Part shown: one piece after another, positions 29,522 to 38,076 of the stretch
Layout of the letters: each line of letters starts with the position of its first letter
Numbering within the stretch: the first letter of the stretch is position 1
Origin: a bacterium
GTDB lineage: Bacteria; Patescibacteriota; Microgenomatia; UBA1406; GWC2-37-13
Assembly (NCBI GenBank): GCA_027624795.1
Contig: JAQBTX010000002.1
Coordinates: 1-43,669, forward strand
Direction of reading: 5' to 3'
DNA: 43,669 nucleotides
Made by a program: the position numbers and the translations under genes
Notes under the pieces: model-generated
Seen by the model: only the letters and a program-made list of their open reading frames with translations
The model's database searches: none
What the model was told of the DNA's origin: nothing

Positions 29522-29555
29522 AGTACGAAAAGGATACCGTAAAGAGAGTACTTTG

Positions 29556-31232
29556 TCAACCCTCCCGCTTCTCTAAATGAGCCATATGTTTACTTCGATG
29601 CACATGGTATTCTTGCTTGTCTAATCCTGCTCTGTTTATGAGTCTGGTTGCATATTGAGCCCCCAAGTAATGAGGCATGATGACGTATGATGCACCTTCA
29701 GCGTACAATGCAAGGGTGTCTTCTCGACTATGTGAAAGCATTACCATGATGGCCCGTTTATTTACCGAACGAATGGTTCGAAGGAGAAACATATTGGTTT
29801 CAAAATCGGGAATTGTAGTTACCATATATTTCAGACCTTTTAAGTCAAGTTCGGCTAAAAATTCTGGATCTTTTGCATCACCGTATTTACAAGGAATTTC
29901 AGCTTTTTCGAGTTGTATTATGGAATCTGGATTAAAATCTACTACGATAAAATCCAATCCCAATCGTTCAAGAGAGGTGACAAAATCACTCCCTACCCGT
30001 TGGTATCCAAAAAGGATGGCATTGTACTTTTCGTTCTCTCCTCCTTTTTTATTATTACGTCGTATTTCCAAAATACTAAGGAGCTTCTCAACTTTCGGGT
30101 AAATATGGTCTGAGTATAAAATGAGATACGTTGATCCGGCTATGGTTATAAGACCAACCAAGGTAATGAGCGACAAAATATCTTGTGGAATATGCCCGAT
30201 CTGAAATCCAAGGGTAGCCAGAATAAGGGAAAACTCACTGATTTGAGCCACGGTAAGCCCCGCCTGAAAAGCAGTACGTTTACTATAGCCAAGTAAATTC
30301 ATAAGAACTACTACGATGATGGGGTTACCTATGAGCACAAAGACAGAAAGCACCAGTGCCGGAACTAAGAGTGACCCGATGTCGGTAAGCACCATCTGCG
30401 AACCCAATAAGATAAAAAATAACAAAATGAAAAAATCTCGAAGGGGTCGCATGCGAGATGCTACTTCATATGCATACGGCGTCATGGAAAGTGATACTCC
30501 GGCAATGAGTGCTCCAATTTCTACTGAAAATCCAAACACACTAAACAAGCTTGCCAACCCCAATCCCCAAGCAATAGAAAAAAGGAACAAAAGCTCTTGA
30601 GATTCAGCTATATATCTACTTACTCGTGGCAGAATATAATGACTGATTGCAAGCATAAGCCATATCAGAAGTGCTCCTTTAAGAAGGGTTATTCCGGCAA
30701 TATAGAGCACGCTTTCTCCGCTACTTGAGGCAAATGCTGATGTAACAAGTAGTATGAGTGTAGCCACAATATCTTGTACCAATAAAAATCCGATGGCAAT
30801 TTTTCCATATAACGTATTCAAGTCTCCTTTGTCTGATAACAGTTTGAGAATGATGATGGTACTACTAAAGGTAAGTGCAATTGCTACGTAGAGAGCGGCT
30901 ATTCGATCTATTCCTAACAATAATGCGATCACAAAACCCACTGCAGAGGTAAAGACCACCTGACCGATTCCAGTGATAAGAGATACTTTTCCCACTTCTC
31001 GAATCACATTCGGACTCAAGTTTAACCCAACAATAAACAAGAGGATGGTGATGCCAATTTTTGAAAAGAGCTCAATCATATCGCCATTATGAAGAACGTT
31101 GAGCATGTAAGGACCAACGATGATGCCGGTGAGGATGTAACCTACTATGAGGGGCTGCTTCAAGAGACGCATGATAAGAGATACGCCCAATGCAAGTGCA
31201 ATGATGGTACTAAGTTCATTGAATATCTCCAT
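29556..31232 (-). CDS. KefB-like monovalent cation:proton antiporter with TrkA-N domain
   Basis: 558 aa; CPA2 TM domain (GYILTGIIVGPYML, LLFIVGLNLSP), then YNAILFGYQRVGSDFVTSLERLGLDFIVVDFNPD. Confidence 0.88.
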   Translation of the reverse strand: MEIFNELSTIIALALGVSLIMRLLKQPLIVGYILTGIIVGPYMLNVLHNGDMIELFSKIGITILLFIVGLNLSPNVIREVGKVSLITGIGQVVFTSAVGFVIALLLGIDRIAALYVAIALTFSSTIIILKLLSDKGDLNTLYGKIAIGFLLVQDIVATLILLVTSAFASSSGESVLYIAGITLLKGALLIWLMLAISHYILPRVSRYIAESQELLFLFSIAWGLGLASLFSVFGFSVEIGALIAGVSLSMTPYAYEVASRMRPLRDFFILLFFILLGSQMVLTDIGSLLVPALVLSVFVLIGNPIIVVVLMNLLGYSKRTAFQAGLTVAQISEFSLILATLGFQIGHIPQDILSLITLVGLITIAGSTYLILYSDHIYPKVEKLLSILEIRRNNKKGGENEKYNAILFGYQRVGSDFVTSLERLGLDFIVVDFNPDSIIQLEKAEIPCKYGDAKDPEFLAELDLKGLKYMVTTIPDFETNMFLLRTIRSVNKRAIMVMLSHSREDTLALYAEGASYVIMPHYLGAQYATRLINRAGLDKQEYHVHRSKHMAHLEKREG

Positions 31233-31287
31233 ACTTCCATGGTACCGAAATTTGTGCTATTTTACCACTTCAAGTGGTGCAATTTCC

Positions 31288-32383
31288 GGCATAATAGTCA
31301 AAATGTGTGGTATTTTTGATTTTATTTTAACTTCAGATAGAAGTACCAATTAATAAAATTAATCTTCCTTTTTCTGGTTAATCCTTTATGAACTGCAAGC
31401 TTCTGTTTTAGGTGTTTAAACTCTGCTTCAAGTCCGTTTGTATCTTTACAAAGTTGAGGATAATCTAGGTAAAGAAATAGGTTATTTAAAGACATTTTTA
31501 ATGCTCTAAACGATCTCCTTACATTTTTATGAGTGTACCACCAGTGTTTGCAATCAACAGCGTAGGATCTTTCATTTAATTGGTCTTTGTGTTTTTCTTC
31601 AAATCTTTGTAACCAGCGTACCCAAATTGTCTTTTCATTTCTCGTTTTAACCTGATTTAAAAACTTCACAATTTCTAAAAGTTGTATTCCTGCCTCAGTC
31701 TCTGGATATTGTGTTAAATACGTCTGACAGAACCTTTGAGTATGTATCAAACATCTCTGATGAGGAATGTCAGGATACCTGTTTTTTGAGGCTGAAGTGA
31801 TGCTTCCATGCCAGTCACTGGTTATTCCAATCACCTTGTATCCAAGTTTATGTAACCTTGAGAAATTATCAAGATAACTAAAGTAACTTTCCCTCTGTAC
31901 AAAATCCCACAAGATAATATTTTGTTTTTCTTTAAATACTAAAACACAACCCCATCGACCAAAATATGTACCATCAACTTTTAGATATATTTCTTTACTG
32001 TTACTTAGTGGTTTTAATGTAAAAGTTTTATCCAAGAATGTATCAAAATGTCGTCTTAACGTACTTGGATATACTTTTACACCTCTGAATTTACTTAACG
32101 ATTCAATCGTTACGCTAGTTAAGATCCAGGACTTAAACAGACTGAAATAGCGGTTTGATTTTATCCTCTTTCTTGGAGTAAATGTCTTTCTGCATGTTAA
32201 GCATTTGAAGCGAAGTGTTCCTGACTTTGATCTTCCGTGACTTACTAACTTTTGACTACAAACTGGACAGTGAAATCGATACCTTTTTTAAAATTTGAAA
32301 TGTTCATATTTGAATTGTACAGGTTCAGCGCGTATTTACAAGCTATATCTCTGATTTATACCACACTTATTGAGTATTGTGCC
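31288..32383. mobile_element. IS256-like (variant zinc-ribbon) insertion element with about 26-bp imperfect terminal inverted repeats
   Basis: ggcataatagtcaaaatgtgtggtat at 31288-31313 versus reverse complement of 32358-32383 ggcacaatactcaataagtgtggtat (22/26 match), flanking a DDE transposase; no target-site duplication seen. Confidence 0.7.
31322..32307 (-). CDS. Transposase (IS256/Mutator-like with N-terminal zinc ribbon), split by an apparent -1 frameshift at an A6 run
   Basis: Main ORF 31322-32035 (...LKVDGTYFGRWGCVLVFKE..., PHQRCLIHTQR). Upstream in the same frame: KRYRFHCPVCSQKLVSHGRSKSGTLRFKCLTCRKTFTPRKRIKSNRYFSLFKSW. The ATG at 32307 (MNISNFKK) joins by -1 shift at 32284-32289. Confidence 0.7.
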
Positions 32384-32409
32384 AATAATGACATACTGCA
32401 GGATACAAG

Positions 32410-32781
32410 TCAATGAATGAATTTCAGTCCCTCTACTTTCTCAAAATCTTTAATATTCAGTGTAGCAACAGGAATATCAAGTGCGAGAGCTGTTGTGGCA
32501 ACAATAGCATCTATAAGAGATATATGAGTCATCCGTCTGATTTCTCCGGCAGATTTGAGTAATTCGTAATCAATAGCTGTCATGCTGCTCATATCAAAGA
32601 GTTTGACAATTTCCTCTTCATGCTCAGGTGAACTTTTGCCACTATATATTTCACCTACCGTAATGAGTGAAAAATATAAATTGTATTGCTTCTCTATATA
32701 GCCTGCAAGTATGGTTTTCTTGCCTGGAATATAAGTTCTCAAATGTTCAATCAGTATTGAAGTATCTATAAGAATATTCAT
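32410..32781 (-). CDS. PIN-domain VapC-like toxin
   Basis: 123 aa; MNILIDTSILIEHLR, LITVGEIYSGK, ISLIDAIVATTALALDIPVATLNIKDFEKVEGL. Confidence 0.9.
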   Translation of the reverse strand: MNILIDTSILIEHLRTYIPGKKTILAGYIEKQYNLYFSLITVGEIYSGKSSPEHEEEIVKLFDMSSMTAIDYELLKSAGEIRRMTHISLIDAIVATTALALDIPVATLNIKDFEKVEGLKFIH

Positions 32782-33122
32782 ATTTTGTCGTATTCCTGCA
32801 GTCTTTTTTCAATCATATCTCTTCCCTCTTGATAAAATTTCATATCTTCATCGTTCCATAATGGTTTCTTTGTTTTTTTTGAAAGTATTTTAAGCCCTTC
32901 TTCTTTGCTTATTAAGGGTTTTCTTGCAATCAGGGTTCGCTTTCTGTTGATTTGTGTATCTTCTTGAACGATATGTGGGGTAAGTACTATCTGATCGTCT
33001 CTCATAACTGCAGTTATGTAATCTCCTTTTTTGAGCCCAAGTTCATTGCGAAGTCGAATAGGTATCACCATCATGCCCCGATCCATAAGTTTCACAAAAT
33101 CTATGGTTGTTTGATTTTTCAT
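32778..33122 (-). CDS. AbrB-family VapB-like antitoxin
   Basis: 114 aa; DFVKLMDRGMMVIPIRLRNELGLKKGDYITAVMRDDQIVLTPH; 4-bp overlap with the PIN gene. Confidence 0.82.
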   Translation of the reverse strand: MKNQTTIDFVKLMDRGMMVIPIRLRNELGLKKGDYITAVMRDDQIVLTPHIVQEDTQINRKRTLIARKPLISKEEGLKILSKKTKKPLWNDEDMKFYQEGRDMIEKRLQEYDKI

Positions 33123-33170
33123 ACTTTCATGATAATATGCATATTCAGATTTGTCAATGTGAACTTCGAC

Positions 33171-33704
33171 TTACCTTAACTGAAACCCAACTCCTCGCAC
33201 GGTTTGAATATGATGTTTGCCGATCCCCCCGCTATCGAGCTTGTCTCTCAAGCGCTGTATCCGTTTTGAAATACTGTACAAGCTGAATGCCTCATCTTTC
33301 TGCAGGACAAGACTTGCAATGTCCTCATAGGTCACGACAGCCTCTTTATTCTCAATAAGAGCCGTAAGAATACACTTTTCTCCAAAAGTTAAATTACTGA
33401 TCTTTTTCCCTTTATATAATACTTCCCCACTGAGCACATAAAACTCCGTCTGAACCCGCCCAATCTCGAGCTGTTCATAGATAGATTTGGACTCTGCTGT
33501 TATAGATCGGTCGTACCCACTGCGAATATTAGCAAGAAGTGTTTTATAGTCATCACAACCAATTTCTTTAAATACCGTACCCATTGCCGTATCAGATATG
33601 ATCCAATCTACCAATAACTGAGCTTCTTCCCAGGTATTGTGATGTCGTCTCATAAGCTTGGAACGAAGAAGTGCGGAAAGAATGGAAAAGACCAAATCAT
33701 ACAT
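33171..33704 (-). CDS. Winged-helix (OmpR/PhoB C-terminal type) regulator lacking a receiver domain
   Basis: 177 aa; ISNLTFGEKCILTALIENKEAVVTYEDIASLV...SLYSISKRIQRLRDKLDSGGIGKHHIQTVRGVGFQLR. Confidence 0.8.
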   Translation of the reverse strand: MYDLVFSILSALLRSKLMRRHHNTWEEAQLLVDWIISDTAMGTVFKEIGCDDYKTLLANIRSGYDRSITAESKSIYEQLEIGRVQTEFYVLSGEVLYKGKKISNLTFGEKCILTALIENKEAVVTYEDIASLVLQKDEAFSLYSISKRIQRLRDKLDSGGIGKHHIQTVRGVGFQLR

Positions 33705-34012
33705 TTGTGCGTCAACACGAAGGTATATGGTTATTGTAGTATCGTTTTTTTTACATAACTCAAAACTGGCCCGAGTACCATAATGAGTGAGACTTATATC
33801 GGTAGGAAATATTAAAGGGTGTCGTACTCTTGCTCAAATTTTTGTAGGTGCTGGTGGTATAGCAGGACTTCTTGGGTTGGGATTCTCACTTTTAGATAAA
33901 TAAAAACCGAATACTCATTGACGTGTTTTCTGCATCAATATAGGTAAATAAAGCTGTTACACGAGAGTTGAGTAAAACTAAAACTCACTTAGATAATACA
34001 AATATATCTTCC

Positions 34013-34450
34013 CTAAATCTCTCCCCTCTTCCTCATCTTCTCCCGAATCTTTTTCCCTTCATAAATATGTCGTTTATAAAACGGCAGCTCGATAACATCA
34101 AATCCCTCACCCCGGAATATGTCGGTCACCCAATCATTATTAGATATTACGACGTCAAATTCTTGAGCGCGACCAAGCACATCTTGAAGCCATATACCAT
34201 CATCACTGAGGGTGTCGGGAATGTCAAAGATTTGACTAATGCGATCTTCCCACCCTTCCTGCTTAGCAACTTGCTCGATCATGCTATGCACCTCATGGTA
34301 TGAAAATGGATTGTTCACCTTGTCTTCTGAATTGGTACTGCCAATGCCGATGATGATTTTTCCAACGTGCTTGAGCGCCTCGCAAACTACAAACAAATGA
34401 CCCTTATGAAATGGTTGGAAGCGGCCGATGATGAGACCCTTTTGATACAT
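34013..34450 (-). CDS. Nicotinamide-nucleotide adenylyltransferase, archaeal NadM-like
   Basis: 145 aa; KGLIIGRFQPFHKGHLFVVCEALKHVGKIIIGIGST...NPFSYHEVHSMIEQ...VVISNNDWVTDIF. Confidence 0.82.
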   Translation of the reverse strand: MYQKGLIIGRFQPFHKGHLFVVCEALKHVGKIIIGIGSTNSEDKVNNPFSYHEVHSMIEQVAKQEGWEDRISQIFDIPDTLSDDGIWLQDVLGRAQEFDVVISNNDWVTDIFRGEGFDVIELPFYKRHIYEGKKIREKMRKRGEI

Positions 34451-34467
34451 ACTTATTAATATAAACT

Positions 34468-34575
34468 CTAAATCCTAAACTCTAAACAAATTCCAAATTC
34501 AAATTATCATATGGTTAAAGCGTTTTGAATATTTACTATTAAAATTTTGAACATTATTTCGGATTTAGGATTTAG
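34468..34575. repeat. AT-rich intergenic inverted repeat
   Basis: CTAAATCCTAAA at 34468-34479 and exact reverse complement TTTAGGATTTAG at 34564-34575. Confidence 0.7.
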
Positions 34576-36158
34576 GGCTTTGAAATGTTAATCTTCAACA
34601 GCTCCCGTGATTGTTCACCTCTGCTAAGCCGTAACGCGTCACCTTTATATTCCAAGGTATCTCGTACGGTCCAGGCATGAAATAATATACGGTACATCTC
34701 AAGTATGCCGAATTGTTCAGGTGTGAGCTTTTTAGCAATCATCTCTTTCCAAACTAATGCAACTTCCTCATGTTCTCGCTCTAACCAGCCCCAATAATAA
34801 GCATAATCCCACAGCGCATCCCCTATGCGTGCCCATTCAAAATCAATAATCCGTACAAAACTACAGGTATCTTTTTTGTCAATGTGTAAGATGATATTGT
34901 CAGTCGCTAGATCTCCGTGTATAGGAACCAGCTCAAATGACTTGGATCGAGTATATTTCTTGAGCTCTGTGAGTGCTTCGGTTATACGTTTTTGAGCTTG
35001 CAAAGACAAAGATAACTCCGTAAGATGATGAAGGGTAAAATTGATGTTGTAGATCATAAATGGATTCCACTTTTTAAAGGAACCATTGATCGGTGGTATC
35101 CAAAAATTACGAACTTCTGAGATTTTGAATGAATGGATGTGTTGCAAATTCTTCAAAACCTGACGAAGAATCGGCGTCATGGAGCGTGAATGGGCATGCA
35201 AACATTCTTTTTGAGATGTACCCTTAATAAAGTCCTGGATAAATACATCAGTTTTATAAAATACCTTACTCTTGTCGTGAAAGACTATATGTGGAGCGGA
35301 AATATTTTGGCTGTGTAAATAATCATAAAGCTCAGCCTGGCGCTCCACTGCATTGGGATCTTCGGCATGGAGTACTTTCAAAAGATAGTCACTACCATTG
35401 CTCAAATGAAACATAGCATTTTTCGATGCCGTTTCTTGCTTATGAATCTTTAATTCGGTGTTTGATTTGAGTATTCCTGTTGCATAAAATGCAATATTGT
35501 TCTTCCGCTCTGTAATGGGTTCAAAATCATTTTTTATATCAATATTTGAAAATTCCCGACCCTTGTACGTTGCCTCAATATAGGCTCCATTCTTCATACG
35601 TAAGCTATGGATATGTTTGAGAAATGCTACTTGTTGTTTTGAGGAATATGAAGCGGGATCACCATGCTGAAGAAGATAGTGCATCGTTACAATAGGGGCC
35701 TGATGACTTACGAGGATAATTTTTGAATCCGTAGCCAAAGAGGAAATGAATGAATCCACCCCTTTCCAAAGACGTGTTGCCATCATGCTCACACTTTCTC
35801 CTCCACCTGGGTATGGTGTATCGTATTCTTCACGTTTTATGCGCCATGCGGGAGGAACTTTATGAATTACTTCCCACCAATAATTTCCTTCAAATATACC
35901 ATGATCAAGCTCGGTTGCCCAATCAACTGTCTGAACCGTTAGGTTGAGGGACCGGGCAATGATATGAGCGGTTTCTTGAGCACGTGCTACCGGGCTTGAG
36001 TAGATGTGAGTAATGCCGGCACTGCGCAATTCATACGCGCTTCTTATAATCTGTACTCTACCAATAGGTGTGAGTTCACTCATGTCGGATCGGCCTGCAA
36101 TAAAGCCCTGTTTGGTATTACTCACGCTTTCCCCATGGCGCATGATGAAGAGTGTCAT
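34572..36158 (-). CDS. Fusion protein: N-terminal histidine phosphatase (phosphoglycerate-mutase-like) + C-terminal APH/choline-kinase-like phosphotransferase
   Basis: 528 aa; N-term MTLFIMRHGESVSNTKQGFIAGRSDMSELTPIGRVQ...ILVSHQAPIVTMH; C-term LVPIHGDLATDNIILHIDKKDTCSFVRIIDFEWARIGDALWDYAYYWGW. Confidence 0.88.
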   Translation of the reverse strand: MTLFIMRHGESVSNTKQGFIAGRSDMSELTPIGRVQIIRSAYELRSAGITHIYSSPVARAQETAHIIARSLNLTVQTVDWATELDHGIFEGNYWWEVIHKVPPAWRIKREEYDTPYPGGGESVSMMATRLWKGVDSFISSLATDSKIILVSHQAPIVTMHYLLQHGDPASYSSKQQVAFLKHIHSLRMKNGAYIEATYKGREFSNIDIKNDFEPITERKNNIAFYATGILKSNTELKIHKQETASKNAMFHLSNGSDYLLKVLHAEDPNAVERQAELYDYLHSQNISAPHIVFHDKSKVFYKTDVFIQDFIKGTSQKECLHAHSRSMTPILRQVLKNLQHIHSFKISEVRNFWIPPINGSFKKWNPFMIYNINFTLHHLTELSLSLQAQKRITEALTELKKYTRSKSFELVPIHGDLATDNIILHIDKKDTCSFVRIIDFEWARIGDALWDYAYYWGWLEREHEEVALVWKEMIAKKLTPEQFGILEMYRILFHAWTVRDTLEYKGDALRLSRGEQSRELLKINISKP

Positions 36159-36225
36159 AGAGGATTATTATACTCGTTCTTTAGCCTATCTATAATGTAT
36201 TCATTTAATTTGATATCATATTCTT

Positions 36226-37470
36226 ATGAACATATCACTCATCCAAGCCATAGAGATCCTTGATTCTCGCGGCAATCCAACCGTTCGCACTTTTATAACC
36301 CTTCATGACGGTTCAGTTCACCATGCATCGGTGCCTAGTGGCGCTTCTACCGGCACCTATGAAGCATGGGAGCTTCGGGATGGAGATAAAGCAAGATTTG
36401 GCGGAAAAGGGGTAACAAAAGCAGTTGAGAATGTAAATACCACAATTGCTCAAGCTCTCAAAGGTCAAGATGTGAGTGATCCACGAAAGTTAGATGAAGC
36501 AATGTTGAAACTGGATGGCACGGAAAACAAAGCCAATTTGGGTGCTAATGCAATACTAAGTGTAAGCATGGCGCTCACCCGAGCTGCTGCATATGCCAGT
36601 AGAAAGCCGCTTTGGAAATTTATCAATGAATATTATATGAGCGGTACAAAGCCATCATTCCCCCGCCTCATGGTAAATGTGGTCAATGGGGGCGCTCATG
36701 CCAACTGGAATTTTGATATTCAAGAATTTATGATCATGCCCAAACCCACAAAGCCGACTGAAAGCGTACGTATGGCAGCTGAAATCTTCCAATCGTTGGG
36801 TAAAGAAATTAAGGGTCGGTCCCTTTCAACCTTAGTGGGAGATGAGGGGGGATTTTCTCCGAAACTTGCCAGCAACGATGAAGTGTTTGAACTCATAGAG
36901 CACGCTGCAAAAGCTGTAGGATACCATCGAAATGAGCACTATGAGTTTGGTGTTGACTGCGCTGCAAACGAATTCTACCACAACGGGAACTATCACTTTC
37001 AAAAAACAAATGAAGATAAAACATCTGTGGAATTGATCGAATACTATGCAAATCTTGGTCAAAAATACAACATTCAATCGTTTGAAGATGCATTTGCTGA
37101 AGATGACTGGGATGCATTCAGCAAGTTTAATGCCATGGCAACAGAACACAAATTTCAACTAGTAGGGGATGATTTATTTGTAACTAATATGAAGCGGATT
37201 CAAAAAGGCATTGATGAAAAAGCCGCAAATGCCGTGCTGGTGAAAGTAAATCAGATTGGAAGTGTGTCAGAAGCCATAGATGCAATAAACATGACTAGAA
37301 ATGCCGGATGGAATGTGATTGTTTCTCACCGGTCTGGAGAAACAGAAGATGCATTTATAGCCGACCTTGCCTACGGCGTGGGAGCCGACTTTATAAAGAC
37401 GGGGTCTATGTCCCGGAGCGATCGACTTGCAAAGTACAATAGACTTATCGAAATACAAAATGGAATATAG
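36226..37470 (+). CDS. eno: Enolase (phosphopyruvate hydratase)
   Basis: 414 aa; EILDSRGNPTVRTF, VPSGASTGTYEAWELRDGD, VVNGGAHANWNFDIQEFMIMP, GDEGGFSP, SHRSGETEDAFIADLA, IKTGSMSRSDRLAKYN. Confidence 0.95.
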   Translation: MNISLIQAIEILDSRGNPTVRTFITLHDGSVHHASVPSGASTGTYEAWELRDGDKARFGGKGVTKAVENVNTTIAQALKGQDVSDPRKLDEAMLKLDGTENKANLGANAILSVSMALTRAAAYASRKPLWKFINEYYMSGTKPSFPRLMVNVVNGGAHANWNFDIQEFMIMPKPTKPTESVRMAAEIFQSLGKEIKGRSLSTLVGDEGGFSPKLASNDEVFELIEHAAKAVGYHRNEHYEFGVDCAANEFYHNGNYHFQKTNEDKTSVELIEYYANLGQKYNIQSFEDAFAEDDWDAFSKFNAMATEHKFQLVGDDLFVTNMKRIQKGIDEKAANAVLVKVNQIGSVSEAIDAINMTRNAGWNVIVSHRSGETEDAFIADLAYGVGADFIKTGSMSRSDRLAKYNRLIEIQNGI

Positions 37471-37484
37471 TACAATGAAGATGT

Positions 37485-38072
37485 ATGGATACACCTGCAT
37501 CATTATCACTGGGTCCAACCTCAATATCAGCCTCACAAGGGGATCAAATTCCCGTAGATCTTCTGATCTATTCAGGTAATAATAAAACTATTTCTACCGA
37601 TGCCTATATAACGTATGACCCACAAATTCTTGAAATAACCACGCAGATAGATGGTGGGGACTTATTTCAGTCTGTTGGTGTAAAGCAAATTACTCCGGGA
37701 AAAGCATATGTGTATGGTATTAATTTAGATCTGGCTCAGGCCAAACCAATGGAGGGTAATGTTGCGCGCATCTATTTTCAGGCAATTTCTTCGGGAACTA
37801 CAAAACTTCAGATTGATTGTGTACCATTTAGTGAAAAGACATCTCAAATTGTGAGTCAAAAAGAGGAACTAACCAACATCATTCATTGTGATAGTACGCG
37901 CACTCATACTTCAACCGTGACTATTTCGGGAGACAATGTGCTCGGAACAAGCACGGAGAATATGTTCGGTTTGTATAAATGGCATATCAGCGCAGCGGTA
38001 TTGGTAGCTGTTCTGACGGCCACATTATATATACGTTACCGCAACCTTACCAAACAACTTAAATCAACGTAA
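37485..38072 (+). CDS. Cohesin-like domain protein with C-terminal TM anchor
   Basis: 195 aa; LGPTSISASQGDQIPVDLLIYSGNNKTISTDAYITYDPQILEIT...; C-terminal HISAAVLVAVLTATLYIRYR. Confidence 0.6.
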   Translation: MDTPASLSLGPTSISASQGDQIPVDLLIYSGNNKTISTDAYITYDPQILEITTQIDGGDLFQSVGVKQITPGKAYVYGINLDLAQAKPMEGNVARIYFQAISSGTTKLQIDCVPFSEKTSQIVSQKEELTNIIHCDSTRTHTSTVTISGDNVLGTSTENMFGLYKWHISAAVLVAVLTATLYIRYRNLTKQLKST

Positions 38073-38076
38073 TACC

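Noticed and set aside
31264-31278. ACCACTT-c-AAGTGGT palindrome upstream of the KefB-like gene as a specific operator
   Set aside because: Only 7-bp arms at the edge of the IS element; no supporting regulator nearby, so not claimed.
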